Both the position numbers and the translations under genes were made by a program. The notes under the pieces were generated by a model, which searched no databases, was not told where the DNA came from, and saw only the letters and a program-made list of their open reading frames with translations. Shown here piece by piece: positions 7,000 to 15,778 of a DNA stretch of 49,330 bases (position 1 is the first letter of the stretch; each line of letters opens with the position of its first letter). Source of the stretch: Terriglobales bacterium. GTDB lineage: Bacteria > Acidobacteriota > Terriglobia > Terriglobales > Acidobacteriaceae. Location of the stretch: contig JAICWP010000029.1 of NCBI GenBank assembly GCA_025934735.1, positions 1 to 49,330 of the forward strand. Reading direction: 5' to 3'.

Positions 7000-7277
7000 T
7001 TGAAGAACATCGCCCCCAGCCTAACGAGATCGTGGAAAAGCTGCGTGTGGTAACAAGCGCGAAGCACGACGAAATCGAGTGTGAGCAAGAAAGGCAGGAG
7101 GACTGTCGAGAGCGCGTCCATCCCCCTGCTCGCCTGGAGGCCTGGGACATGCTCATGGAATCTGCACGGACGAGTGACCTGCACGACAGTCGTCCTGCGG
7201 CGCGCAATCAAGCGGATAACAATGAGCCCGAGGATCACGAAGAGGATCATCCAGATCACGTGGCGCTTTTTCTTCAT
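6996..7277 (-). CDS. Small membrane protein, 93 aa, Xre-palindrome-controlled operon
   Basis: I take the ATG at 7277, giving MKKKRHVIWMILFVILGLIV, a basic head followed at once by a membrane helix. A second hydrophobic stretch (STVLLPFLLTLDFVVL) lies near residue 60. An AGGGG tract precedes the start by about 10 bases. A near-consensus promoter lies 40-70 bases upstream and overlaps a perfect palindrome, and a divergent Xre repressor gene begins at 7412. A small, tightly controlled membrane protein next to a repressor recalls toxin-like, holin-like or exclusion genes of mobile elements, but no homology supports any of these. Confidence 0.65.
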   Translation of the reverse strand: MKKKRHVIWMILFVILGLIVIRLIARRRTTVVQVTRPCRFHEHVPGLQASRGMDALSTVLLPFLLTLDFVVLRACYHTQLFHDLVRLGAMFFK

Positions 7278-7317
7278 AGGACCACACCCCTCTGATGATA
7301 TGCCGTACAAGTAATAT

Positions 7318-7346
7318 ATTATGCATATATGCAATTGACTTGTCAA
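7318..7346 (-). promoter_or_regulatory. Strong sigma-70-like promoter for the 93-aa/68-aa operon
   Basis: On the minus strand TTGACA (7346-7341) is followed after exactly 17 bases by CATAAT (7323-7318), a perfect -35 and a five-of-six -10. The predicted start is about 35 bases before the ATG at 7277. The -35 box lies inside the palindrome at 7331-7350, so a bound regulator would block polymerase. Confidence 0.7.
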
Positions 7347-7350
7347 TTGC
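7331..7350. promoter_or_regulatory. Perfect palindromic operator, probably bound by the adjacent Xre protein
   Basis: Two perfect 9-base arms (GCAATTGAC and GTCAATTGC) flank TT. A second palindrome, GCATATATGC (7323-7332), abuts it. The site lies between the divergent Xre gene and the small membrane-protein operon, on top of the latter's -35 box. Dimeric Xre/Cro repressors typically bind such sites; which protein binds here is inference. Confidence 0.7.
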
Positions 7351-7411
7351 TCCGGATAGCGAATCTCTTGTCGTTCTTCCCATTGGGCTGCCATTATTGG
7401 TCTCACTCGAT

Positions 7412-7627
7412 ATGGGCGGGATCGACTGGAAATCGGTGGGCAGGAGAATCCGGGAGCTCAGGGGATTCGAGAAGAATCAAAAGCAGTTCGCCCACATGCT
7501 GGGGATCAGCCAAAGCCAGCTAAGCCGATACGAAAAAGGCAAACACGAGATGGGCGCGGAGATCCTCCTGCGGATCTCCGAAAGGTGCGGGAAGAGCATG
7601 GAGTGGCTCCTCACCGGCCGCGATTAG
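7412..7627 (+). CDS. Xre/Cro-CI family transcriptional regulator, 71 aa
   Basis: The product is a single HTH_3 domain: IGRRIRELR-like first helix (VGRRIRELRGFEKNQKQFA), then the helix-turn-helix MLGISQSQLSRYEKGKHEMG and a closing helix with SMEWLLTGRD, the usual end of this family. The start is the ATG at 7412; the open frame extends upstream across the operator but has no protein-like content there. It lacks a cleavable or sensor domain, so control depends on its level or on a partner. The palindrome 62-81 bases upstream is the obvious binding site and would couple its own expression to that of the divergent operon. Confidence 0.85.
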   Translation: MGGIDWKSVGRRIRELRGFEKNQKQFAHMLGISQSQLSRYEKGKHEMGAEILLRISERCGKSMEWLLTGRD

Positions 7628-7632
7628 GGCGT

Positions 7633-8190
7633 CTATGCCGAAGCTCGCAGGATGCTCTGTTCGGCAAGCTGCCGCGCGTATTGCAGGACTTTCGCCTGGC
7701 TGAAATGAGGTTTGACTTCATGGACAAGCTTTGCGATCTGTTCGAGGTCGACCCGTTTCCGCCCGCCAGTCGCCTCTTGGTCGACATATACGATCGTACC
7801 GACCAATTCCAGTTCGGCGCTCGTGAACGCTCCGAACTTCTTCACGACCCAGTCGATATCCTTCGAATACCTGGCGAGGAACTTCTCGCCCCTGCGCTCG
7901 AGCCACTTCGCGTTCCGGCCGGGCTTGATGCGGTAGCCATAACCGCCGGCATAGAGCTCCAATTTCGTCTTGACTGCTTCCAGAGCTTCGGCAGTCGAAA
8001 GGTCGGAGAGGACATCCGAATCGAAGGGCCCATAGGAATACAGCGTGAAGCGGTAATTGAGCGGAACCCCTCTCACCGTCTGCAGCAAATACATGTATTT
8101 CATAAGGGCGGTCCGGCCCATGTAGCCGCCCTTCGATTTGCTTGCAAGAGCCGGTAACATCGCAAGGCGCCATTCATTTCTTTCGGCCAT
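7633..8190 (-). CDS. YwgA-like protein (Panacea/DUF4065-like fold), partner of an HD hydrolase
   Basis: The 185-aa product opens with the layout of YwgA-like and Panacea-type proteins: GRTALMKYMYLLQ (helix with the conserved Lys-x2-Tyr pattern), LNYRFTLYSYGPFDSDVLSDL, then a helical C-terminal half. In Bacillus subtilis, ywgA lies next to ywfO, which encodes an HD hydrolase; here too its start overlaps the end of an HD gene by 17 bases. Panacea domains act as antitoxins in some systems, so a regulatory or neutralising role towards the HD enzyme is possible. The assignment rests on motif memory and gene pairing. Confidence 0.7.
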   Translation of the reverse strand: MAERNEWRLAMLPALASKSKGGYMGRTALMKYMYLLQTVRGVPLNYRFTLYSYGPFDSDVLSDLSTAEALEAVKTKLELYAGGYGYRIKPGRNAKWLERRGEKFLARYSKDIDWVVKKFGAFTSAELELVGTIVYVDQEATGGRKRVDLEQIAKLVHEVKPHFSQAKVLQYARQLAEQSILRASA

Positions 8191-9457
8191 GTGCAGTCAT
8201 CTCCCTGACTTTGCGTTCCGCTGCGTCGAACTTCTCCCGCGCGACATACAAGAAAACTTGGTTGTTGGCCTTAAGGCCCCGGACAACGCTCGAATATCTT
8301 GAGAGGGGCTTTACGTCGTCGGGGTTGTGATCGTCGACAACGGGGATATCGGGTTCCCCCGTCTTGTACCAGCTCTTTGCGGCCGATTCCTCTGCGACGA
8401 CGAGTCTGCCCAATCTGTTCTTAACCTTTTCGAGCACCTCGAAATCCTTTTTGCTGGAAACCTCGGGCGTCTCGTACACCCGCCGGTAGTGATTCCGCGT
8501 CCTCAAACGATCCCCGTCCTCGCCGCCCCCTCCGCTCGCAAGGAGGCCCAAGACCTTCCAATCGTCCCATTTGAGGTAGGCGGACAAACCCCGCCCCGTG
8601 GGCGGCGGGAACTGCCCGTCCGGCAAAAGGTCTCTCAATGCTCCGCGCAAGTGGACATCATATGCCACACGGGTCTTGTGGAAATAAACTTGTGTGAACA
8701 TAAAATACCGTGCGAGCACCAGTCCTTCGGCTGCATGCCATCCGCCGAGCGATACCCCGAGCTGGGGAGGATGGCCACCACGGCTCCGGATCGCCCGGAT
8801 CGTCGTAAGGATGCGCCTCAGGTCGAATTTTCCGTATTCGACCCCTGCGTGGTACGAATCCCTGAGCAGGTAGTCCATCCTGTCCGCGTCCATCTGGCCG
8901 TCGATGAGGTCCCGCCAGAAGATCGGTTGCCTGGCTTTGGCGCTCCCCTCGACGAGGGTGGCAATGTCCTCCGCATGAAGCCCGTAATTGGCGTTGAGGT
9001 CGTGTTCCTCGATCGCCGAACGCAAATCCGACCTGATGATCGCAACCGAGTAGTCCTCGTGCTTGTATCTCTTTCCCTTCCCTCGCTTCGGAAAGAGCTC
9101 TTCCGAGGCGTGCGAGAACGGAGAGTGGCCCACGTCATGGAGCAGGGCAGCGAAGCGCACGAGCTGCCGGTCGCGTCCGAGACCGTCCTTGTTGTACGCG
9201 AGGTCCGCTTTGAGGATCTCACCGGATTTGTCGCAAATCGCATCGTAGAGCCGCGTCGCGACATGCATGACGCCCAAGGAATGTTCGAAACGCGTGTGCA
9301 TGGCGCCCGGATAGACGTAATCGGTCCACGCGAGCTGCCGGATGCGGCGAAGCCGCTGAAACGCCGGCTGCGAAATTACAGTCCGTTCCCAGTCATTGAG
9401 CGCTATAAACCCGTGGATCGGGCAACGGATCTCGTCTATTCGGTGAGTATTCGCCAA
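8174..9457 (-). CDS. HD-domain phosphohydrolase, dNTPase/YwfO-like
   Basis: The 427-aa protein has the metal site of deoxynucleotide triphosphohydrolase-like HD enzymes: His59 in HTRFEHSLGV, His107-Asp108 in AALLHDVGHSPFSH, and a later Asp in DADRMDYLLRDSYHAGVEYG. Family members hydrolyse dNTPs or other phosphate esters. The C-terminal ~150 residues are variable. The gene heads a two-gene operon with the YwgA-like protein (17-base overlap) and lies close to the island's att scar, a common location for cargo such as defence genes. Some HD dNTPases restrict phages by depleting dNTPs; whether this one does is not shown by sequence. Confidence 0.85.
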   Translation of the reverse strand: MANTHRIDEIRCPIHGFIALNDWERTVISQPAFQRLRRIRQLAWTDYVYPGAMHTRFEHSLGVMHVATRLYDAICDKSGEILKADLAYNKDGLGRDRQLVRFAALLHDVGHSPFSHASEELFPKRGKGKRYKHEDYSVAIIRSDLRSAIEEHDLNANYGLHAEDIATLVEGSAKARQPIFWRDLIDGQMDADRMDYLLRDSYHAGVEYGKFDLRRILTTIRAIRSRGGHPPQLGVSLGGWHAAEGLVLARYFMFTQVYFHKTRVAYDVHLRGALRDLLPDGQFPPPTGRGLSAYLKWDDWKVLGLLASGGGGEDGDRLRTRNHYRRVYETPEVSSKKDFEVLEKVKNRLGRLVVAEESAAKSWYKTGEPDIPVVDDHNPDDVKPLSRYSSVVRGLKANNQVFLYVAREKFDAAERKVREMTAHGRKK

Positions 9458-9671
9458 AACTCATACAGCGCACGATTATAGGCGAACAAAGGGCGAAAGT
9501 CCACCGACAATCGAGCGGAACGCACAATTATGCCTGAACTTGGGGCATTGGTGTGGCCGAAATGAACCATGAATTACACCGTCGCCCAAAAAAGGAACGG
9601 CAAATGTCCGCTTCTTGAAACAAAAAACTCAGGCCGGAGGTCGGTTAAGAGGTATATTTGCCTCCGCGCCT

Positions 9672-10058
9672 ATGCTTCCGCGAATTGTTTGGACAGCTGC
9701 TTTCGGAGCCTTATGTCTCGTTTCTGGTGCTAGCGCATCCGGAAAGTCCAAGCCACACACGTATGAACGGGGTGTGATCGTCGGATGGAACGAGACGCCG
9801 GCAGCGCTCTCAACGACTCCTGTACGTGGCGCTTACGGCGGGGTTCACCCTCGCCCCACAATTACGTACGGCAGAAAATTCTACGAGCTGAGCGCGAATG
9901 GGATGACCTACACCCTCAACAACTGCAGCACGTTCCAGCCAAAGGAGGCGGTTCAGTACCGCACTGATGGTGGCAGGCTATACATCGCACGTGGCAACGG
10001 GCAAGAATACAAATGCAGGATCATGGGAGCCAGGGCCGAAAAGAGGCAACCTCGTTGA
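9672..10058 (+). CDS. Secreted hypothetical protein, 128 aa
   Basis: From the ATG at 9672 the product begins with a signal peptide (MLPRIVWTAAFGALCLVSGA, cleavage probably after ASA). The mature part is small and basic, with FYELSANGMTYTLNNCS and a paired second Cys in GQEYKCRIMG, which could form one disulfide. A TTG at 9615 would add 19 residues and is less natural. This style of small exported protein is common in acidobacterial genomes, but I know no function. It is the last gene before the att scar at 10205. Confidence 0.6.
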   Translation: MLPRIVWTAAFGALCLVSGASASGKSKPHTYERGVIVGWNETPAALSTTPVRGAYGGVHPRPTITYGRKFYELSANGMTYTLNNCSTFQPKEAVQYRTDGGRLYIARGNGQEYKCRIMGARAEKRQPR

Positions 10059-10457
10059 CGAGCTCATCGGCTCACGAAAAATATCGAATGGGGCGATATT
10101 TTCGTGTACCTATCGCGTACCAAATGGCCGCGTTTTGCGAGATTCCAGCGTTTGTAGCTTGCAATGTAATCAGTAACTTACGTATTATCAGTGACTGGTT
10201 GGAATTCGAATCCCTCTCCCTCCGCCATATTCCGGTTGGTTTACTGGGCTGGGATATCTGCTGGCGCAAGCGGCATGATGTCGGCTGCTGATACGGAGTG
10301 ACACACGGGAATTTGGCCGCGCCGAACTGTCCAATGCCCGGCTCCGGCTGTCCTTCCGTACACTGTCCTATGGCACTCTCGCGTTTTGACGGGCGCGTCC
10401 GGCAGGCGCAGAATCCGCTTAGCTCATTCGCTACATACAGCCGTACTGGAGCCGATA
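10059..10457. other. Island-chromosome junction, non-coding
   Basis: This 400-base stretch contains the tRNA 3'-end scar at 10205-10227. The minus-strand frame at 10072-10269 reads through the scar to give the WRRERDSNS peptide that is typical of translated tRNA 3' ends and is not a gene. No promoter, RNA gene or coding region is evident in the remainder. Confidence 0.7.
10205..10227 (+). other. Attachment-site scar: last 23 bases of a tRNA (serine type)
   Basis: The sequence reads as a T-loop (TTCGAAT), the 3' half of the T stem (CCCTC), the acceptor strand (TCCCTCC), discriminator G and CCA. The preceding bases do not pair as a T stem, and no matching GGAGGGA acceptor strand lies within 100 bases upstream, so this is not a complete tRNA. 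The GGAGGGA/TCCCTCC-G acceptor suggests tRNA-Ser. Integration into a tRNA 3' end leaves the intact tRNA at one end and a copy like this at the other. Its plus orientation places the element to the left, which agrees with the accessory genes there. Confidence 0.8.
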
Positions 10458-10652
10458 ATGTTCGCCCTCCTCGCGTTTGTTTATAAGGTTGTGCCCTTTT
10501 TGCGCTGCTCCCACCGCTTTTCCTGGCCGCAGACCGGAGCCGATGGCCAGGACTATCAGGTTTGCCTGCGCTGCGGCGTTCGCTACCGTTACGACTGGGA
10601 CTCCATGCGCCAGGTCGGCAAGCCTAAGGTGCAATCGGGCGCCTGGACGTAA
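10458..10652 (+). CDS. Small zinc-ribbon-like protein, 64 aa
   Basis: From the ATG at 10458 the product has a short hydrophobic head (MFALLAFVYKVVPFL) followed by CSHRFSWP and CLRCGVRYRYDW, a Cys-His plus Cys-x2-Cys set that can hold one zinc. Similar short proteins recur in acidobacteria. No ribosome-binding site is evident, and the open frame extends 24 codons further upstream without protein-like content. The function is unknown. Confidence 0.6.
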   Translation: MFALLAFVYKVVPFLRCSHRFSWPQTGADGQDYQVCLRCGVRYRYDWDSMRQVGKPKVQSGAWT

Positions 10653-10781
10653 TCATGTTCGCAATGAACAATTCCTCTGACCTGCCGACGACAAACTGCG
10701 CTGGCCGTTAGCGGAGACGCAGGCATACCCGCAAGCGCCACCCATCATGTAGTTTCGGCCTTTCACTATTCTGCCGGCGTA

Positions 10782-10979
10782 TTACTTCAACACCCGCAGA
10801 TTCGCCAATTTGACAGGTTTACCCAGAATCTCGGTCTCTGCCGTGACCCAGTCGTCAAAGTCGTGGCCATCCTGCCGGCCACGCAGCTCGAACAACTGAA
10901 ATGCCCTCAGGCGGATGCGCTCATCCATGTCAATGGTGGGAGTCGTTTCCTTTCGGGGCTGAGGTTTAGCAATGGCCAT
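10782..10979 (-). CDS. DUF2934 family protein, 65 aa
   Basis: Residues 20-60 match the DUF2934 pattern: IRLRAFQLFELRGRQDGHDF, then DDWVTAETEIL. This is a short family common in acidobacteria and proteobacteria whose function is unknown. The start at 10979 has AAGGAG 7 bases upstream. The Lys/Pro/Thr-rich head is probably disordered. It is transcribed alone on the minus strand. Confidence 0.85.
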   Translation of the reverse strand: MAIAKPQPRKETTPTIDMDERIRLRAFQLFELRGRQDGHDFDDWVTAETEILGKPVKLANLRVLK

Positions 10980-11276
10980 GATGTTTCTCCTTAGTTTATG
11001 GGCAAGCGCTACGACGAGGTGGAAACTGCTCTGAGCTGGTGCTTAGCGCTTTCCCTAGTTGCACCGTAACACCACCTCAGGACAGCGTCTGTGACGGGCC
11101 TGAAAAGAAGCCGGCGAAGTCCAGCTCTATGCCCAAACTGGCACTGCTCCTGGGTGACTACTCGAGCCTGCTTTGGCCTGAGTGGAGCATTTTGCCGTCG
11201 CCTTACACCAACCCGCAGCGCCATTGACCTTCCCTCACGCCCCGGCCTAACATACCCGCCCATCGGAGGGCTTTCG

Positions 11277-13748
11277 TTGCTCGGGGAGACCATCTCGCAT
11301 TACCGCATTTTGGGCCAACTCGGAGCCGGTGGCATGGGCGTGGTTTATGAGGCTGAAGACCTGAAATTGGGCCGCCATGTTGCCCTCAAGTTCCTTCCCG
11401 AGCGTCTGGGCGGAGAACCGCAGGCCCTGGAGCGTTTCCAGCGGGAAGCGCGCGCCGCCTCCGCCCTCAATCATCCCAACATCTGCACCATTCACGACAT
11501 TGATGAGAGTGCCGGCCGGTGGTTTCTGGTAATGGAACTACTTCAGGGCGAAACGCTGGCGCGCACAATCGCGGCCCGCCCGCTCGAACTGGAAACCCTG
11601 CTCGACCTCGGCACGCAAATTGCCGACGGCCTGGATGCGGCGCATGCGCACGGCATCGTTCACCGCGACATCAAGCCCGCCAACATTTTCGTCACCGCGC
11701 GGGGGCAGGCCAAAATTCTTGATTTCGGCCTGGCCAAGGTGCAGCCCGTGGCGGACGCCGCCTCCGTGCCGCCCACCATGACCGCGCCTGAGCACCTCAC
11801 CAGCCCTGGTATCACCGTGGGCACCATGGCCTACATGTCGCCGGAGCAGATACGTGGTTTGCAATTGGACGCCCGCACGGACCTGTTTTCCTTTGGCGCT
11901 GTGCTTTACGAGATGGCAACTGGGGCGCTTCCGTTTCCCGGCGCCACCTCTGGGGTGATCTTCGAGGCCATCCTCAATCGCACGCCCGCCGCACCCGTTC
12001 GCCTCAACCCCACGCTTCCGGCCCGGCTGGAGGAGATCATCAGCAAGGCCCTGGAGAAGGACCGCGAGGTGCGTTACCAGTCGGCGGCGGAGATGCGCGC
12101 CGACCTGAAACGGCTGAAGCGCGACACGGAATCAGGGCGCATGGCGGTAGCCGCTCCCGTCTCCCGGCCAAAGCGCACAGGCGTGCGCGGCGCCCTACTA
12201 GTGGCGGGGATCCTGGCCTTGGGCCTGGCGATTTTCGCCAGCGAATATTATCTGCGCTCGCGGGTAATTCGCCGCAATTCCGCCGCCCAGGCGCAACTCG
12301 CTTCCGCGGCTGCCGCTCCGGTGCCGCATACTCTGGCGGTTCTACCCTTCCACGATATTTCCGGGGGCGCGCAAGAGAACAGTTGGGGCATCGGCATGAC
12401 CGATGCCGTCATAAGCCGCTTGGCCTCCCTGCACGACTTAGCCGTGCGCCCCACCAGTTCGGTGCTCAAGTACGCGCAAGGACCCGCGGACCCCATGAAG
12501 GCGGCGCAGGAGTTGCAAGTGGAGTCGGTGCTGGACGGAACGTACCAGACCGTGGCTGGAAACGTGCGCGTTTCGGTTCAGTTGATTAACGCGCATGATG
12601 GCAGCACCCGCTGGGCCCAGCGTTACGACCTACACAGCAGCGACATGTTCAAATTTGAAGATGAACTGGCCACCCGCGTGGTGGATGGCATGAGCGTGCA
12701 GGTTTCCGGTGCCGAGCAAAACTCGCTACAGCAGCCGCTCACCGCCTCCCCGGAAGCGTACAACGATTACCTGCAGGCGCGCTTTTACCGTAACGAATAC
12801 TTCATGCATTCCCGGCGCGAAAGCCTCCGCGAAGGCCGCCGTCTTTTGCAGCGGGCGCTCCAGGTCGATCCCAATTTCGCGGATGCGGAAGCCATGCTGG
12901 CCGACATGTACCTGATGGAAGCGGCCAATTTCGAGGAAAACGCCGCCGCCAACCTGCGCCTCTCCGCCGCTGCCGCCGAGCGCGCCTTACAACTCAACTC
13001 CCGTTCTCTGGAGGCGCTCCTCGCGATGGGCGATGTGTATGCCGAAACCGGCCAGAATGCGCAAGCCATCCGCACCCTGCGGCAGGCTATGGCTCTCGCC
13101 CCTAATTCGGAGACCGGTTGGGATTACCTTGGCTACGCCTACCACTACGCCGGCCTGGTCCAGCAGGCGGAACAGGCTTACCGCCGCAGCCGCCAGTTGA
13201 ACCCCACCACACCTCGGATTTACTGGATGCACGGCCGCATGCTGCTTTACGTGGGCAGGCCCGACGAGGCCGAACAGGTCATGCGCCAGGCCCTAGCTGC
13301 CAATCCCGATCAGTACAAGGCTATGGCATTCCTTGGCGAGTTCCTCTACTACCAGGGCAAATGGAAAGAGGCCGAGCCGATTCTTGAACGTGCCGTCCAA
13401 CTCGGGTCAGACACCGGCGACCAGGTTCCGCTTTTGCTGGCGGCCTTCCTCTATGCCTCCCGCGGCGAGCGGCAAAAGATTGATCCGCGCCTGTTTCAAT
13501 ACCAGGTCCAGAACGTCATAGATGGCGACCTAGCCTACTGGGTCGGCAGCATATACGCCCTTCTCGGCAATGCAAATGAGGCGGTTCTGTGGCTGAAGCG
13601 GGCCGTGGAATTAGGCAATCAGAACTATCCGTGGTTCCAGCGCGATAAAAACTGGGACAAGTTGCGCGGTGATCCCCAGTACCAGCAGGTGATGGCCCAG
13701 GTGCGCCGCCAATGGCAGCAATACACCGCCGAGTTCGGCCAGACTTAG
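11277..13748 (+). CDS. Membrane-bound Ser/Thr protein kinase with TolB-like and TPR domains
   Basis: I start at the TTG at 11277 because GGAGGG lies 6 bases upstream and the kinase fold begins immediately. The product is 823 aa. It has a Gly-loop [10 protein letters not shown] at 16-25, catalytic Lys38, HRDIKPAN at 129-136, DFG at 149-151 and SPEQIRG, a complete Hanks-type kinase. One membrane helix lies near 306-325. The exterior part opens with a TolB/FlgO-like segment ([11 protein letters not shown]) and continues in TPR repeats to the C-terminus. Kinase plus TPR receptors of this shape are frequent in acidobacteria. The gene stands alone. Substrate and signal are not apparent. Confidence 0.93.
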   Translation: MLGETISHYRILGQLGAGGMGVVYEAEDLKLGRHVALKFLPERLGGEPQALERFQREARAASALNHPNICTIHDIDESAGRWFLVMELLQGETLARTIAARPLELETLLDLGTQIADGLDAAHAHGIVHRDIKPANIFVTARGQAKILDFGLAKVQPVADAASVPPTMTAPEHLTSPGITVGTMAYMSPEQIRGLQLDARTDLFSFGAVLYEMATGALPFPGATSGVIFEAILNRTPAAPVRLNPTLPARLEEIISKALEKDREVRYQSAAEMRADLKRLKRDTESGRMAVAAPVSRPKRTGVRGALLVAGILALGLAIFASEYYLRSRVIRRNSAAQAQLASAAAAPVPHTLAVLPFHDISGGAQENSWGIGMTDAVISRLASLHDLAVRPTSSVLKYAQGPADPMKAAQELQVESVLDGTYQTVAGNVRVSVQLINAHDGSTRWAQRYDLHSSDMFKFEDELATRVVDGMSVQVSGAEQNSLQQPLTASPEAYNDYLQARFYRNEYFMHSRRESLREGRRLLQRALQVDPNFADAEAMLADMYLMEAANFEENAAANLRLSAAAAERALQLNSRSLEALLAMGDVYAETGQNAQAIRTLRQAMALAPNSETGWDYLGYAYHYAGLVQQAEQAYRRSRQLNPTTPRIYWMHGRMLLYVGRPDEAEQVMRQALAANPDQYKAMAFLGEFLYYQGKWKEAEPILERAVQLGSDTGDQVPLLLAAFLYASRGERQKIDPRLFQYQVQNVIDGDLAYWVGSIYALLGNANEAVLWLKRAVELGNQNYPWFQRDKNWDKLRGDPQYQQVMAQVRRQWQQYTAEFGQT

Positions 13749-13790
13749 GGACTCTGTTGTGAGTTCGTGGCGCGGACACCCTCGCGGCGC

Positions 13791-14435
13791 TTACTTCCCT
13801 TCGCCGTCGCCGTTACTGCCCGCCACTACATCCACCACTACTTGCCGCCGCACCGCCCGCTCCGCAACTTTGGTCTGCAGCACGCGCGCCCGGTTGGCCG
13901 CGGCCGTGATCGGCACCAGCCGCAGGATGTTCCTGCCGCTCACTTCCAGCTCAAAGCGGAACCAATCCGTGCGGTACAACCTCCCCGAACAGAAAAAGGT
14001 CGCCGAAGCCGCCACTGTCCCTCGAAACTCCTGGCTGCCCAGCGCAAGAAACCGGTCTCCCACGTCCTCCATCCAGCTGCGGCCGCCCACCAGAGGGTGG
14101 TTCAGTGGATATTTGGCAAACGGCACCGCGTCGTGGATCTTGCGAATTTGCACCAACTGCAGAAGAACCGAGCTCTTGGCCAAGTTGGTGATGATGACCT
14201 TGGCGTCTTCCTCGGATGGCCGCTCGATGTGGATGTGCAGCTCCGGCGCCCACTCCCGCTCAAATTGCTCCCGTGCCAGTTCCAGGCTCTTATCGGTGGC
14301 TGCGGCGTAGCGCAGAGTTGCCCGGGCCAAAATGACGGTAACTAGAGTAGTCACAATGGTCGCTAGTAGGGGAATGATGCTGATTACCGTCTGCAGCGAC
14401 GGACGGGCAATCCAGGCAATCCAGCGCATAAGCAT
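13791..14435 (-). CDS. Membrane-anchored hypothetical protein, 214 aa
   Basis: An N-terminal membrane helix (residues 16-38, TVISIIPLLATIVTTLVTVI) is followed by a short helical linker (ATDKSLELAREQFEREW) and a beta-rich domain (ELHIHIERPSEEDAKVIITN). This matches the common architecture of single-pass proteins with an Ig-like soluble part. No enzyme motif is seen. It converges on the kinase gene with 42 bases between stops. The function is unknown. Confidence 0.7.
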   Translation of the reverse strand: MLMRWIAWIARPSLQTVISIIPLLATIVTTLVTVILARATLRYAAATDKSLELAREQFEREWAPELHIHIERPSEEDAKVIITNLAKSSVLLQLVQIRKIHDAVPFAKYPLNHPLVGGRSWMEDVGDRFLALGSQEFRGTVAASATFFCSGRLYRTDWFRFELEVSGRNILRLVPITAAANRARVLQTKVAERAVRRQVVVDVVAGSNGDGEGK

Positions 14436-14621
14436 GAGTAGAAGTGGCGCTCGAATCCTGCCATGGGGAGATGCTGACCTTCGGGTGAGTAACCGTTTCC
14501 CGGTTACCTACCGACACGGGTAGACACGCCGGCAGTCGAGCCGCATTGTAAGAGTTAGCCAAAAGCCCTCTTCTCGGCAAATGCGGGAGGTACAGCGGCT
14601 TTGGTAATCCGCTGGCTATCC

Positions 14622-15536
14622 TTAGGCTTGCGACGCCGCCGCTGCCCGCCGGCTATGTTGCATTACAAACTCTCCGATTTCCTGGGCCGCCCGCTTGGCT
14701 TGCGGCAGAAAGGAAGCGAATACGTGCCACACGTGCGGCATATCTTCGTACTCGCTCAACCTCACCTGTACTCTCGCGGCTCGCGCCCGTTGCTCCAGGC
14801 GCAAAGCGTCGTCCAGCAAAATTTCGCTGGTGCCCACCTGGATCAGTAGGGGCGGAAGCCCCCGCAAATCGGCGTGCAGCGGCGAAACGAGCGGATTACG
14901 CGCGTCCTGCCCGCCCAGATACCAATCGGCAAACTGCTGCAGTCCTTCCCGCGTCAGCAGCGGATCCAAGGCCGCCCTGCTCTCGATGGACTCGCCCGTC
15001 ATTTTCAGATCCACCCAGGGCGAAATGCACGCCGCGCAACTGGGCAGCTCCTCGCCGCGATCGCGTAATGCGGTGAGCAGTGCCAGGGTCAGCCCCCCGC
15101 CCGCCGAGTCCCCCGCCACCGCCATAGCGCGCGGGTCAGCCCCGGAGCTCACCAGCCAGCGATAGGCCAGCGCCGCATCCTCCAATGCGGCTGGGAACCG
15201 GTACTCTGGGGCGCGGCGGTAGTCGAGGACAAACACCCTCGCCTGTGCGGCGCGTGCTATCCAGCTGGTCATGTCCGCATAGGATTTGGCGGAGCCCAGC
15301 GCATAGCCACCCCCATGAAAATAAAGTATGGTGCGTCCACGTCCCGCCGGCGTGGTGATCCACAGTCCCGGTACCGGGGTGAAGACTGCCTCCACTTCCA
15401 CGTCCTCCACCAGGCGGAAATTGCTGCGATAGAACTCCTCCACCGTGTCGCGCATCGTGGTCAGGTCGGACCCGCGGTCCTTCAACACCCCCCGCCACAT
15501 CTCGTAAACCCGGTTCAGTTCCGCGGAACGCCCCAT
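14622..15536 (-). CDS. Alpha/beta-hydrolase esterase, HSL (family IV) type
   Basis: The 304-aa product has the oxyanion motif YFHGGGYALGS and the nucleophile elbow GDSAGGG. The acid is probably the Asp in ALDPLLTREG, and the base is His in DMPHVWHVF. DYRRAPEYRFPAALED is a signature of hormone-sensitive-lipase-like carboxylesterases, which cleave short-chain esters. There is no signal peptide, so it is cytoplasmic. It stands alone on the minus strand. Physiological substrate unknown. Confidence 0.92.
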   Translation of the reverse strand: MGRSAELNRVYEMWRGVLKDRGSDLTTMRDTVEEFYRSNFRLVEDVEVEAVFTPVPGLWITTPAGRGRTILYFHGGGYALGSAKSYADMTSWIARAAQARVFVLDYRRAPEYRFPAALEDAALAYRWLVSSGADPRAMAVAGDSAGGGLTLALLTALRDRGEELPSCAACISPWVDLKMTGESIESRAALDPLLTREGLQQFADWYLGGQDARNPLVSPLHADLRGLPPLLIQVGTSEILLDDALRLEQRARAARVQVRLSEYEDMPHVWHVFASFLPQAKRAAQEIGEFVMQHSRRAAAASQA

Positions 15537-15778
15537 GCCGGCCCCCTAAACCTATTATCTATGCCCGAACCGTCACGAACGCAATCGGACGGTCCAACAT
15601 TGCTAGCATCCAGCCCACGATCCCAGCACCACGTTCGCTTTCGCACACCGCATCCCACAAGCGGACACCGCCGCCCCTGGCTCCTCCTCCGTATCCTCGC
15701 AGATTGTTGAATCCATTCGGAGATGTCAGCGTCCATCCTTGTGGCACGATGCTTGCTTTTCATTGAGCTGGAGCGGCC

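Noticed and set aside
8327-9481. 384-codon plus-strand frame
   Set aside because: It lies wholly antisense to the HD hydrolase, which has clear catalytic motifs; high-GC codon bias opens the shadow frame.
10130-10227. Complete tRNA at the att scar
   Set aside because: No matching acceptor 5' strand and no T-stem pairing upstream; only the 3' 23 bases are tRNA-like.
10072-10269. Minus-strand frame of 65 aa with WRRERDSNS
   Set aside because: The peptide is a translation of a tRNA 3' end (the att scar), a familiar artefact.
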